From Carboxylicivirga fragile (GTDB lineage Bacteria; Bacteroidota; Bacteroidia; Bacteroidales; Marinilabiliaceae): 64,000 nucleotides of DNA. The stretch spans positions 1-64,000 of the forward strand of contig JAFMVD010000004.1 in assembly GCA_025499625.1 (NCBI GenBank). Direction: 5' to 3'. Made by a program: the position numbers and the translations under genes. The notes under the pieces were generated by a model, which did no database searches, was not told the DNA's origin, and was given only the letters and a program-made list of their open reading frames with translations. Position 1 is the stretch's first letter. Each line of letters opens with the position of its first letter. Positions 35,862 to 46,200 of this stretch are shown here, piece after piece.

Positions 35862-36707
35862 CTATAATTCATTAAATCCCTCATTACAGAACCAGTCAGA
35901 TGCAGCCAAAGCTTGATATAATGCTGTTTGCCAAGAATTAGGGTGCACCATTTGCCTACTTTCAGCTGCATCTTCCAAAAAGTCTTTCACTGCGTTTGAA
36001 CCTCCAACTTCATATTGTAGAAGTAAAGAGAACTGGATATTAACTAATTCTTCGGCTGCGTGAGAAGCATACAATGTATTTAAATCCAGTACGGAAAAGT
36101 GTAATTTTACTCTTTCAAAAAGAATATCATCCCATTCTTTTGGGTGTTCTACAAAAAAAAGTATTGCAACAGGTTTAGAATCAATTACCAAAGCTTTTAA
36201 CCATCTTTCTTTCTCGATGTTGTCATAATACGGATGGATTGTAACTTCTTGCTTTGAATTAGGTTCAATATCATCTTTAGCTGTATTACAATCCTTACAA
36301 GCAGGTATAAGATTAATTGGAGAAATAGAAAGTAAAGGATAATGAGCTTTAGGTAAATGGTGGTCTAGCGTTGTTACTGTTCTATGTCCACACAAAGGGC
36401 ATCGACTATGAGGAGTTGATGTAATTATTTTGTCATAGTATGGACGTCCGGGTGATTTTTTAGGAACCATTCTCGAAGTATAAACTTTTACTAGTTCCTC
36501 ATTAGTGATATCTATACCTTCAGGCACACCTGATTCAATAAGATGTAATTCCCCAGAACGCGCAACAGTGTCGTATTCGGTATTTGCTTCTTCAATAATA
36601 TCACCGCATTGACTTAACCTTTGTTTTAAATCAGGATTTCTAACTTTTGAAATACAGGTAGTGTAAATCTCAGTAATATCTTCGTCTGGTATAGGTAAAC
36701 TCCTCAT
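35862..36707 (-). CDS. HNH endonuclease, PtuB-like
   Basis: A 281-aa protein with an HNH nuclease core around residues 98-145: CPLCGHRTVTTLDHHLPK, then LIPACKDCNTAKDD, which give the zinc-binding CxxC pairs, the His of the beta-beta-alpha-metal motif (DHH) and the terminal Asn. The N-terminal part is helical. It overlaps the upstream AAA15 ATPase gene by 1 nt. An ATPase plus HNH pair is the composition of Septu (PtuA/PtuB), where the HNH subunit degrades nucleic acid on phage infection. Last gene of the block, ending in a strong terminator. Confidence 0.8.
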   Translation of the reverse strand: MRSLPIPDEDITEIYTTCISKVRNPDLKQRLSQCGDIIEEANTEYDTVARSGELHLIESGVPEGIDITNEELVKVYTSRMVPKKSPGRPYYDKIITSTPHSRCPLCGHRTVTTLDHHLPKAHYPLLSISPINLIPACKDCNTAKDDIEPNSKQEVTIHPYYDNIEKERWLKALVIDSKPVAILFFVEHPKEWDDILFERVKLHFSVLDLNTLYASHAAEELVNIQFSLLLQYEVGGSNAVKDFLEDAAESRQMVHPNSWQTALYQALAASDWFCNEGFNEL

Positions 36708-38215
36708 TAAAACATTCTATTTTTTTTGTGAATTAACGAATTTGCAATGGCTTTACCTTCCATACCTATTTCTGAATTAAAAGAATCTAATACTTCTTTG
36801 AAACTATCAAATTCATTTACCTTTTCGAGAATTAATTTGTGAAAACCTGAGTATGTAACTTCTAAACCAAAAACCTCACGAGTGAGCAGACCTACATTTT
36901 CACCAAAAGATTCTGCTTCTAGTCGTTCTATTTTTGACTCTGCTCCTGATCTTCTCAATTTCCACACGCAGCTCATCGGAACTTCTTGCAAAACCACTGG
37001 AGAATGAGTCGCTATCACAGCTACACCATTTCGTTCAATAAGAAGGTTTGATAAGGCACGGATAAATGCAGAAAGTAATGGTGGATGCAAATGAGCTTCT
37101 GGTTCATCTAAAAGTACAAGACTACGTTCTTCAACCGTTTCAACTAATCGAGTAATAGTTAAAAGAACTATTTTATGTCCAGAACTAAGCTTGTTAAATA
37201 AAATCCCGGCTTCTTCTTTAAACTCATCCTTATTCCTAATTTCTGCAATTTTTGTTACTTCTGCTTCTTTAAAAATATTATCAGACTCTAATTCAATAAG
37301 TGCTCGTTTCCACCTTTCATTTTTAGCACCTCTTCTACATGCTTCAACACTTTTAACAAATTCGTTCTTTAATATAGTTGGGCTTTTAGGAGCTAAACTA
37401 GTATCTTTTCCTTGTTTGTTTCTTTTCAAACCAATGTAAGAATATTGCAAACCTTTAGTTTTATCCTTTCTTTCAGGCATTGGCTCTGTAGTATCAAATG
37501 CACTAAAAGTAACTGAGACAAGATTTGAGAATATTTCATTATAATCATCCGAAGTAAAATATCCATATCTAGAGCGAGCATTATCTACAAGAAGAGAACT
37601 TATCATGTTGTTTAAAAGATAAGTTTTTCCAACTCCATTGCGACCAATTAGCACATGAATATTTGTTGGTGGGTTTGAGTTTGGAATCACAGAAAAATCA
37701 AACTTCATACGAGGAGAAGTACTTCCTTTGGTTTTGGGTGCAGTATATTTGAAATTATATGGAGACAATTGCGCCATTCCTTGTGCAAGCCTTCTATATT
37801 GACCAACAACTGATGAGATTGAAACATCTCTAAGCAGAGAAATTTTCATAACCCTTTCTTCTATAGACTTCTCGTATATTTCATTATTTAATGCAACATC
37901 GTTAAGTTTTGATAGCACGTTATCACGAATTTCATCACCAAAGGCATTAAGGTTTTCATAATATGAAACATCTTGCCCTAATGAGAAGAAATCTTTGGGT
38001 AATTCATCAAATTCAGAAGGAATGGTAGGCCTCCTTTCTGTCATATTAAACTGTCCTATCTTAAGAGAACCTATTCGGTGATATATCTCCTCAGAATCGA
38101 TATAAACCAAATGAAAAAGTGTTGAGAATTCAAACCAATCATCCCAATTATCATACTCTAACCTAAATTGATTGGTAGCCTCTCTAATTCTACTTTTTGA
38201 GGTAATAAATTGCAT
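36707..38215 (-). CDS. AAA15/ABC-type ATPase, PtuA-like
   Basis: A 502-aa ATPase of the OLD/ABC-like AAA15 class. Walker A is LIGRNGVGKTYLL at about residues 190-200, the signature is LSSGHK, Walker B is LVLLDEPEAHLHP at about 367, and the H-loop is VIATHSPVVLQEVP. The insert between Walker A and signature (about 240-330) is helical. Such ATPases sense or gate partner nucleases in Septu, PARIS, Gabija and retron systems. The downstream HNH gene overlaps by 1 nt; the GHKL gene ends 20 nt upstream. Together they make a three-gene cassette that is more AT-rich than the viral genes before it. Confidence 0.85.
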   Translation of the reverse strand: MQFITSKSRIREATNQFRLEYDNWDDWFEFSTLFHLVYIDSEEIYHRIGSLKIGQFNMTERRPTIPSEFDELPKDFFSLGQDVSYYENLNAFGDEIRDNVLSKLNDVALNNEIYEKSIEERVMKISLLRDVSISSVVGQYRRLAQGMAQLSPYNFKYTAPKTKGSTSPRMKFDFSVIPNSNPPTNIHVLIGRNGVGKTYLLNNMISSLLVDNARSRYGYFTSDDYNEIFSNLVSVTFSAFDTTEPMPERKDKTKGLQYSYIGLKRNKQGKDTSLAPKSPTILKNEFVKSVEACRRGAKNERWKRALIELESDNIFKEAEVTKIAEIRNKDEFKEEAGILFNKLSSGHKIVLLTITRLVETVEERSLVLLDEPEAHLHPPLLSAFIRALSNLLIERNGVAVIATHSPVVLQEVPMSCVWKLRRSGAESKIERLEAESFGENVGLLTREVFGLEVTYSGFHKLILEKVNEFDSFKEVLDSFNSEIGMEGKAIANSLIHKKNRMF

Positions 38216-38235
38216 ATTTGTCAGTATGAAGGATT

Positions 38236-40275
38236 TTATAAACTATCAATTCCTAAAGCTCTAAAAAAGGCATCATGTCTTTTCTCTGCAAATTCAATCA
38301 TTGTTTCATACGACATTACTTCGAAGTATAAGTTTAGTTCCGGATTAATTTTGTATAGCGTCCCATATGGAGTGAGCTTAAAATAGTTACGAGTTATATT
38401 ATATTCTACTAAATCTTTGTGTAAATCACATATTATATAACCAAATTTAGGAGTGTTATTTTCTATGTTTAGGAATTTCCCTTTACTTGATTTTGCCTTT
38501 GATTCCAATAATTTTTCGAAGTAACCTTCTAATTGATGATCAAGCTTTTTATCTTCTGAGGTATTCATATCCCTTCCCGGACGCTTAAATTCAAATAAAA
38601 CAATTGAGTTTATATTATTTGGGTCATCGGAATATGCCCATGGAAAATCGTAAATCAATAAATCTGGTTCTTTTTGGCTCTTACTCTCAATCTGCTTGTT
38701 TGTTCTTAGCTGTCTATCTGAATTAATAAACGAATTAAAGGTTAGTCGCTCATCCAATAACCATAAGTTGTGGTATTCACTTGGCATCGCATTACTTTCA
38801 GCCCCCATTGTAAATATTATATTGTGGAGATCTTCTTCAAGCATATAATTTTCATCACTTCGCCATTCAAGATACTGTCTAAATAATTTAATAATTGATT
38901 TTCTTCGAATCATTAAATCAGCTAATTTACCGGCCGAGAAAGCAGCCTCCTCGCTTAATACTTCATGAATTATTTTACTGAAGTCATCTTTGTCATATTT
39001 CTTCTTTGAGAAAGCCTTATTGAACGCTTTTGTCCTTTTTTGTTCTAGTCTAAAGCTTTTCTTATGAAGCTCAGATTCAAGCCTTTCTTCTGAAATATTT
39101 GCAGGTATATCATCAAATACATTATCTACATTTAACAAGTGCCTATATGCTAATCTTGGTTTTTGCGGATTTAATATGTAATTATGAATTTTAGAGTTTT
39201 TCTCATCAACAGCAGCCACTATGTGTTCAGAATATTGAGTTCTTAGATTAACTGAAACATCAGATAATAACTCGTCAATACTTAACTCATCAAAACTAGT
39301 TTTATCTTCGCTCTTCAAAGGTATGGCGAATTTATTTCTTTGGTTATTTGCTCGTTCATCAAGAAAATCCCCAGTTACATAAACTGATAAATAATACTTT
39401 TCTTCCTGTTCATCCATTAATCCATTTACAAACGAAGGAATATAATTTGCAATATTAACTTTTGCTCCAACCTCTCTTTTATTGGCGCAAAGGTGAACAG
39501 AATGAGATTTGTTTTTGTAATTTCGAAGATAGTCAAGCGAAAATGGAGCTTCTATGCCATTGATTTTTATATCCTTTGAAGCTTTATCAAATTTCACAAA
39601 CTGATTAAATAAGTCATTAATAATTAATGATTTTTCAGGCTCACCTTCATTGAAAATTCTGATTTTAGGAACTCCACCCGATAAAAAATACAATAAACAA
39701 TGGTCAATTATGCCTTTTGAAATATCTTCAATTTCGATTCTATGGTTAACTATATAACTATGAAAGTTCTTATGGTAATTATTAAGTTTTACGACAGTCT
39801 TTAATTCTCCAGATTCAACCTCTTTTAGGTTATCGTCATTTTCAGGATTTACTCCATCAATTACATCAAATTGGAATGTTCTATTAAACCAAGTATTATT
39901 CTCGGAAAAGGTACTTTCGATATTCATGCTGCCAAAACAAGCAAGTACAGTATATCTGCCAACTCCTTTACAACCTTTACCCTTATTTATTTCAGTAAAA
40001 GCATCATTAAAAGCCTGAAACCTCTTCCGAATAAAACCTACACCATCATCGTAGACTTCAAATCCAATAATGGGACTGTAAGGTTCTTCGAATTCTTTTC
40101 CTACGTTAAGTTGCTTACCTCGAACGATTTTAATAGAAATCGTACCATCTTTGGATTTTTTATCCTCGATGCTTTGAATCGCATTTACAATTACTTCTTG
40201 TAAGGGCAACAAGTATTCATTAGGTTGTATTTCAATACCTGCAACAAAACCTCTTATATTTAACGTTTGAGCCAT
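38236..40275 (-). CDS. GHKL ATPase fused to PD-(D/E)XK-like nuclease domain
   Basis: About 679 aa from ATG 40275. The N-terminal GHKL (MutL/MORC/Hsp90-type) ATPase is clear: Glu27...Asn31 in LQEVIVNA, DDGVG at 76-80 and GKGCKGVGRYT at 99-109. The C-terminal region carries PDLLIYDF (Asp near 536) and VLFEFKRPG (Glu562, Lys564), a PD-(D/E)XK nuclease pattern. GHKL proteins of the prokaryotic MORC-like group occur in restriction-type loci. Longer starts exist at 40317 and 40380 (the latter overlapping the endolysin stop), but those residues look non-conserved and AT-rich, perhaps a promoter. First gene of the defence-like cassette. Confidence 0.8.
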   Translation of the reverse strand: MAQTLNIRGFVAGIEIQPNEYLLPLQEVIVNAIQSIEDKKSKDGTISIKIVRGKQLNVGKEFEEPYSPIIGFEVYDDGVGFIRKRFQAFNDAFTEINKGKGCKGVGRYTVLACFGSMNIESTFSENNTWFNRTFQFDVIDGVNPENDDNLKEVESGELKTVVKLNNYHKNFHSYIVNHRIEIEDISKGIIDHCLLYFLSGGVPKIRIFNEGEPEKSLIINDLFNQFVKFDKASKDIKINGIEAPFSLDYLRNYKNKSHSVHLCANKREVGAKVNIANYIPSFVNGLMDEQEEKYYLSVYVTGDFLDERANNQRNKFAIPLKSEDKTSFDELSIDELLSDVSVNLRTQYSEHIVAAVDEKNSKIHNYILNPQKPRLAYRHLLNVDNVFDDIPANISEERLESELHKKSFRLEQKRTKAFNKAFSKKKYDKDDFSKIIHEVLSEEAAFSAGKLADLMIRRKSIIKLFRQYLEWRSDENYMLEEDLHNIIFTMGAESNAMPSEYHNLWLLDERLTFNSFINSDRQLRTNKQIESKSQKEPDLLIYDFPWAYSDDPNNINSIVLFEFKRPGRDMNTSEDKKLDHQLEGYFEKLLESKAKSSKGKFLNIENNTPKFGYIICDLHKDLVEYNITRNYFKLTPYGTLYKINPELNLYFEVMSYETMIEFAEKRHDAFFRALGIDSL

Positions 40276-40379
40276 ATTTGCATTTTTAACGAAGAATGCA
40301 AGATACTCATTTTTCATACTATTTGAGATTTGTTTATCTGATATTTTGTATAATAGGTTTATTAAAAATACCGTAAGCA

Positions 40380-40934
40380 TTAGTACATGATAGAGTTAAT
40401 CCTTCTCAACCACCCGTTTAAAAATTTATGATTCTGACCTCTTTGAGCAATCGTATTGTAATAATGAATCCGGGCAGATTTAATGGCGTTAAATAGCAAT
40501 TCCGGTGGACATGAGTTAATTGCCTTGATAGTGTTTTTACCAATAATTCCATCCAGTTTAAGGTCGCAATCAAAGAATCGATTCAAGACCTTCTGAACGC
40601 CACAACTCCCCCAATAACCACTATTGACACACCAATCAAAAATGATTTCTTGTAACGAGCCGGAGTTAATGCTTCCGATTTTGTACTTATCGTAGAAAGT
40701 TTGTTTGTAGAACTCCTTGACCATTGCAGTTAGTTCCGGAATATCAATCTTGGTGTTTCGTTTGAGTTCACCAAATGTCAGTTTGTAACCATCAATAATT
40801 TGCCAACCTTCCCAGTTTGGGTGCAGGTTTCTGGCTACACCCATATACGTTTCACCTCCTTTATCTCCGGTAACATTGGCGTAGTAGCCTTCGTGCTTTA
40901 TCACTCCATCAAAGAGTTCGTCAAATGTCTTCAT
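40380..40934 (-). CDS. GH108 endolysin (muramidase)
   Basis: A 184-aa phage-type lysozyme of glycoside hydrolase family 108. The catalytic Glu15 lies in KHEGYYANVTGDKGGET; the C-terminal half (VQKVLNRFFDCDLKLDGIIG) is the peptidoglycan-binding PG_binding_3-type module that normally follows. It cleaves the glycan strand of peptidoglycan. There is no signal peptide, so release requires the holin encoded immediately upstream, whose frame overlaps by 14 nt. This is a lysis gene of the provirus. Confidence 0.9.
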   Translation of the reverse strand: MKTFDELFDGVIKHEGYYANVTGDKGGETYMGVARNLHPNWEGWQIIDGYKLTFGELKRNTKIDIPELTAMVKEFYKQTFYDKYKIGSINSGSLQEIIFDWCVNSGYWGSCGVQKVLNRFFDCDLKLDGIIGKNTIKAINSCPPELLFNAIKSARIHYYNTIAQRGQNHKFLNGWLRRINSIMY

Positions 40935-41343
40935 TCTTACGTTTGGTTTTAAGTTTTACATTGTTCACACCGGAAATTGCACCACCGAAAAGGAAGTCGA
41001 TAATGGTACTGAGCTTGGTTGAGATACCGCCATTAATGCTACTCACAAAAGCAATTTGCCAATCCTTTAATTCAATGGTTTGAAACACAAAGTAGTTGAG
41101 CATTAGAACCGTTAATGCACACCATGCCAGTAAGAAGAAAAGTGCAAATACCTTTTGCAGCCAACTGTCCTGAGCGTACATGTCTCTTGCGGAATCCCGG
41201 TCGGCAACAGCCATTTTAAAAAGCTCCATTTTTCCTTGGAGCTTTTCTTCCTGAGTGGTAAATATCTCATCAATGAGTTTCGTGCCAACCTTCAAAGTCT
41301 CAGCTACTCCGGCATTGGTTAATTTTCCAAATATCTTTCTCAT
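40921..41343 (-). CDS. Holin (3TM GTA-holin-like)
   Basis: A 140-aa protein with an amphipathic N-terminus (LIDEIFTTQEEKLQGK), a membrane helix VFALFFLLAWCALTVLML, and a further hydrophobic segment near residues 105-125, ending in a strongly basic tail (KLKTKRKNEDI). This layout resembles the 3TM holins of gene-transfer agents and phages. It would permeabilise the inner membrane for the endolysin encoded next. It overlaps the neighbours on both sides (4 nt upstream, 14 nt downstream). Confidence 0.75.
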   Translation of the reverse strand: MRKIFGKLTNAGVAETLKVGTKLIDEIFTTQEEKLQGKMELFKMAVADRDSARDMYAQDSWLQKVFALFFLLAWCALTVLMLNYFVFQTIELKDWQIAFVSSINGGISTKLSTIIDFLFGGAISGVNNVKLKTKRKNEDI

Positions 41344-41672
41344 CGCTCCACAAATTTTAAGATGGTGTCTAGTTTATCATTGAGTTGCTTGATCGTCTGG
41401 TGAAACAGTTCCTTACTCACGTAAATCTCCTTGGAACTATCCCTTAAATCGGAAACACGTTTATGCAGTATGGCAAACTTATTTTCAGCTCCTTCTAATT
41501 CTTTGGTCAGGTGCTTAATATCTTTTTCCAGTAAATCGGTTTTGGCTTCCACCGTTTCTTTGGTTGCATTTTTTGAAATAGCATTGCGGATAACGAAAGA
41601 GGCTACACCCACAATTAGAGAACTTAATCCGGCAATTACTACCCAGTAGAATTTAATAGTCATTTCCTCCAT
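41340..41672 (-). CDS. Single-TM coiled-coil protein, spanin-like
   Basis: A 110-aa protein with one N-terminal membrane helix (FYWVVIAGLSSLIVGVASFVI) followed by a long, charged coiled coil to the C-terminus. This is the architecture of an inner-membrane spanin (Rz-like) or of a lysis accessory protein. It overlaps the holin gene by 4 nt. No lipoprotein partner (Rz1-type) was found in another frame, so the spanin role is inference from position and architecture. Confidence 0.6.
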   Translation of the reverse strand: MEEMTIKFYWVVIAGLSSLIVGVASFVIRNAISKNATKETVEAKTDLLEKDIKHLTKELEGAENKFAILHKRVSDLRDSSKEIYVSKELFHQTIKQLNDKLDTILKFVER

Positions 41673-41674
41673 GC

Positions 41675-42289
41675 CTAAAAAATTTTAATGGTTTCGGAAC
41701 TACCGTTCGGAAAGCGGTTTTTCTCCATTGTCGCACTCTGGTTTTCGATGTGCATAATGGCATCTACATCGTGTTCCCAATCAGTTCCGCCTTTGGATGT
41801 ACCATCACGATTGGCTTTAAACACCAGAATAAATGAAGTATTGGGGAATCGCTTTTTGAGAGCTTTAAACTCATCCGGCTTCATACCCACGGTTTGAGTG
41901 CTATCTAAGAATACGGCATCGTAACCTTTGAACTGGCTTGTATCGTAATTCTCCACGAAGTCAATTGGATTACTGATTCCTAGTCGCAATAGCTTTTCCT
42001 GTAAAGAACCTTTTACACCTTCCTCATTGGAAACATACAGTACATTCAAACCACATTTAACCAGTAAATCAGCAAACAATAAAGCCACGGAGCTTTTACC
42101 ATGAAACCTTTGTCCATAAATCATCAGGTAGAATGGTTTGTATGGCTTACCAAGCAGCTTGCCGAATTTCCCGGTCAGAGAAAGTGTAGAAAACTTCATT
42201 TTGGCTAACTGGTTAGCTGATACTACCTGATTGGGTGCTACGTTTACTGTTCTTGCTGCCCTTGGTTTAGAGCCACTACTTTTGGGCAT
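41675..42289 (-). CDS. RadA-like RecA-family ATPase
   Basis: A 204-aa P-loop ATPase: Walker A GQRFHGKSS at residues 59-67, VLYVSNEEG, Walker B YDAVFLDSTQT, then RDGTSKGGTDWEHDVDAIMHIE and MEKNRF near 190. The last two match the RadA/Sms core (RDG...EH-VD and the KNRFG motif), but the zinc finger and Lon-like domain of cellular RadA are missing. It could drive DNA packaging, branch migration or replication in the virus. It lies 2 nt upstream of the spanin-like gene and 14 nt behind the next upstream gene. Confidence 0.75.
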   Translation of the reverse strand: MPKSSGSKPRAARTVNVAPNQVVSANQLAKMKFSTLSLTGKFGKLLGKPYKPFYLMIYGQRFHGKSSVALLFADLLVKCGLNVLYVSNEEGVKGSLQEKLLRLGISNPIDFVENYDTSQFKGYDAVFLDSTQTVGMKPDEFKALKKRFPNTSFILVFKANRDGTSKGGTDWEHDVDAIMHIENQSATMEKNRFPNGSSETIKIF

Positions 42290-42303
42290 TGAGGTAGTGG
42301 CAT

Positions 42304-43218
42304 TTACTTTCCCAATCCGGCAATACCTTTCAATCCATTTAATTGGATGTTGGTTACCAGTAATTTATCACTATCCAGATAATCTTCCAGATGCTTTTGT
42401 ACTTGGTTAATCCGGTCGTAAGCCCTGTCTGAACTGGTAACTTTACCATTCTTTTTGGCATTCTTAATGCTCGTGAGTAATCGTTTGGCCTTATCAATGG
42501 TGATATTACCGTAAAGGTTGATGAACCTTTTTATTAGTGATACAGCCGGAGTAACACCATAGCTATCCACAATATTTTTCAACTTGGAATACATTGAATC
42601 CGGCACTTCAAAAGTACAGGTACTACCCATTTCCTTGTATGTCCGAGCAAGGTCATTACCAATCTTTTTAACTTCCTCTGCATACTTACTGGATTTACGA
42701 ATGGTCTTTTCGGTGGCTGCTTTTTGAATCACTTTATAAAGCAATGAAACCTGACGTTCGGTGACTTTCTTACCATGCATGTTCAGGTAACGCTTAATAA
42801 TCTTCACTTCCAATGGCATTAAAGGCACTTCATTAGGCTTCCGCTTTACCGTTTTTGAAGTTACTTTCTTTGCAGAAGAAGTCGGCTTTGTTGCAGTTTT
42901 CTTGTTACTGGTTTTAGCAGTTGCTTTAGGCTTTTTATTGCTATCCCTGTATTCCTTTAAAGCTTCTTTGTATTGCCCGGATTCCTTATCCAGAATGTTT
43001 AAAGGGTGGGCGAACGGTAACTCAGGAAAACGCTTTACGTTGATGTACGGCTCAACAATCTTGAAATGATTATCAAGCATTTCCTTGATGTCTTTATCCT
43101 CATTGTAAAAGTCAGCAAAAGCATCAAATTCCTTGTGTGCTTCACGAGCTGCTTCCGGTAATTGTGAAAAGTCAATATCCTTGGTTGCTTCCTTGTAGTT
43201 TTTTATTGTAAGCTTCAT
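42304..43218 (-). CDS. Hypothetical basic protein with C-terminal GLKGIAGLGK
   Basis: A 304-aa protein not recognised. The middle (about 95-130) is a low-complexity Lys/Thr/Ser-rich linker followed by a helical domain with two similar segments: KIIKRYLNMHGKKVTERQ and SLIKRFINLYGNITIDKA, suggesting an internal duplication. The tail QLNGLKGIAGLGK resembles the AVAGL end of the helicase encoded next to it. A DNA-binding or virion core role is possible from the basic character; not proven. Confidence 0.6.
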   Translation of the reverse strand: MKLTIKNYKEATKDIDFSQLPEAAREAHKEFDAFADFYNEDKDIKEMLDNHFKIVEPYINVKRFPELPFAHPLNILDKESGQYKEALKEYRDSNKKPKATAKTSNKKTATKPTSSAKKVTSKTVKRKPNEVPLMPLEVKIIKRYLNMHGKKVTERQVSLLYKVIQKAATEKTIRKSSKYAEEVKKIGNDLARTYKEMGSTCTFEVPDSMYSKLKNIVDSYGVTPAVSLIKRFINLYGNITIDKAKRLLTSIKNAKKNGKVTSSDRAYDRINQVQKHLEDYLDSDKLLVTNIQLNGLKGIAGLGK

Positions 43219-43249
43219 ATCATTAGTATTTTATTGTTGTTGAATTGAT

Positions 43250-46200
43250 TTACAGCCCTGCTACAGCTTTAAGCTGTTTTTGCTTTATCAGAATGGCTTT
43301 TGCACGGAGCTTCACCAGTTTTAGTTTTTTGCCTTGGTCGATATTGATGGTCTTTGCTTTGGTAGTAGCATTTTTCTGCTTGGCTAACCTTTGAGGGAAT
43401 TGTTTTTTATCCTGCTCAAACATCTCCATCGCTTCTTTGGTCAGGCTATCAGCATTATCATTTCGCTTAGTTCCTTTCTCCAGATATTCTTCAAAATAAT
43501 TCCGGGGTACTTTTACAGATAAGCTGAACCGTTCTCCAAGTAAATTCAGCAACTTGGGCATTTTCTTTTCTGATACCGAAGCTTTCATATTGCCTGATAC
43601 CATTTCGAAACCATCCCGGCTGTTTTCTAATAGCTTCACCACTTCTTTATCCGTATAAATTGGAATATGGCTTTTGGTTTTAGGCATGATAACCTTGAAC
43701 GTATCATCGTAATGGCGAACAATGCTAATCTTGTTTTCGGTGCTTATGGTAGCTCCACTTCGCAAGCTCATGATGTGCTTTTGTAGCTTGGCTATAGGTG
43801 CAACCACATAGCTGTTGGAGTTCTTTTCAGCTTCATCCGGTGACCATGCTTCGGACATAAGGATTCCCTTTTGAACACCTCTGCCTTTGGTAGTATAACT
43901 CACCAGTTTGCCGGAGAAGTCTGCCGAACCTTGCAGGATATTCCCAGTAATGATGTAGCGGACTTGTCGGTCTTGGGTGAAGTTCTTAATGGCTTCATCC
44001 CACTTACTAATCAGACTTTCCTTTTGTGGTGTGCTTAACTGGAAACTACGGGCCTGAATACGCTCAATTTCTTTGGCGGTATCTCCAGATGCAGGTAGAA
44101 CGATATATTTCCGACTATCGGAAATAGCAAAACGAAGCTTTACAGCTGATGGCGCATAAGGATTATTTCGCTTGGGATTAATATCAAACCCAAGGAATAT
44201 ACAATATGAGTTATCACTGCTTTCATTCTCAAAACTCAATGCCGGATAGAAATAACCATGCCCAATTTTAAAGAACTTGAAAAAGGCATTCAGGTAGTTC
44301 TTTCTGTTCTGGCTTTGCGTTTTAACCTGCGTAATCTTGTCCTGTTTGGCATCTTCCAGTTCCTCTGTACGTTCAGCCATGTACTCATTTTGAGCTGCCT
44401 TGTCAAATACCGGAATCTTCTGGAATGCTTTTTCGTTGGGAATGTCAGCAATCAGGTCTTTGTATTTGGTTTCAACCTCCTTTAAATCCTCTACCAGTTT
44501 GCTTTGTACATGCTTTTCATGCGCTGCAATATAAGCTTCAGAAATACTGTCCGGGTGTTTGCCGTTCAAATGTTTCTTGATAAGCTTTTCCAGTTCCGGT
44601 TTACCATATGGCTTTTTGAGTACGTTACATTCGCACTTTTCAAGAAAAGTATCATTACCAAAAACAGAACGTCCACCTTTCCCGGCAATAACAACCTTCT
44701 TATCAAGAGTTTCAGCTTTCAGGTTAAGGACTTCTACTTCAAGGTCGTATTCATCGGCTTGCTTGAGGTACTCTACATAGTCGTTGTATCGCTCAATGAC
44801 CTCGTTGTAGAACTTCTCCTGTTCCTTTACTGAAAGGACGGCTACACGCCCAGTAACTTTTGAAGCATCACCTTCGGATGGTGTTTCATCGCTTTCTTTA
44901 CCTTCAAATTTCAAAGGATTATCCAAGGCTTTGTTTAATTCCGGATTCTCCAACATATACTGGCGAACCACTTTGTCACCGTATTTATTCAGGAAATCAT
45001 CCGATTCCAGTTGTGATTTACTGCTTTTCTGGTTGGAAGTGGTATTGGCATCCAATGATTTCAGCTTCTTTTTAAGCATCATCATAAACCGCTTTTGTGC
45101 CGGAATGGATGAGATAATGTAATCGTAAATCGGCTTCATTATCTGTCCGGTGCGGTTGATACGCCCACGCTTTTGAATCTCGGTGTTGATATTCAGCTCC
45201 GGTTGCAGTATCACCATCACACGTTGCTTTACCTGTTCGGCAGGTACTTTGTCGGTAACAATCGCATGAGCCGAAGCTCCGGTAGAACCACTCTGGTTAA
45301 TCAGTAAGCAATCAATATCATTGTCATTGAATCTACGGAACAGGTCTGCTGTGTTTTCCTTTTTCCGGCTCATCACCAATGCGGTCGTGTTCTTGGCATT
45401 GGTTGAGTTATATTGTACGCAAAGCTTGCGCCCGGTAACTTCTCCAACGGTATAGCCAGCTTCTTTGATTTTCTGGATGATTAAATCCAATGGACTTATG
45501 GTGATTCCGGTGGAAGCCTTTTCAATGCGCCTGATAATATCACGATAAGCGAATTGAGCTTCTTCCGATAAGTCAGCAATATTAAATGCTTTTCCTTCCG
45601 ATTGTCCATCAATATCCTTTTCGGTATAGCGCAGAACAGAATCCAGACCTTTCTCCAAAACGGTTGAAAAATCTGCATTAATTATATCATCCGGCTTTGC
45701 CATTCCTTCCAGAAAGCTTCCCATTGTGGATGCAAAAGCAATGATTGGCTTTTTACCATCCTTTAATCTCTGGATAGCATGTTCAGCCACATCAGATGCA
45801 TTGATACTAAACAGCAATTGGTTAATGACATTGAAAACTTTTGAGAAGTATGGTATATTATCAACTCCTGCTTTCTCTGTTCCTTTTCGGGTTTCAACCT
45901 CCTTGCTTTCTGCTGCTGCAACCTTATCAAGCTGCTCAACCTGTTTGTTGATGTACTTTTCTTGAAAGCCGATTATATCCCGGATAATAGCTGTTATCTT
46001 ATCGGCTATATCAGCCTGTTCTTTGGCTTTTTCCTTTAGCTCGATATAGTTGACTTCCACACCTTCAAAAGAACGCTCACGTCTAATCATCTGACCTTCG
46101 GAAACCAATTGTGCTGCCAGAATCTCTTGTAATGCCACACCGCCTTTTGAAATGGCTTCCACCAAATCCTCTTTGCTCATATTTGCATCACTCATGGATG

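Noticed and set aside
35862-40275. Retron-associated Septu or Gabija
   Set aside because: No reverse transcriptase, and no UvrD-type helicase or TOPRIM nuclease domain is visible in these three genes.
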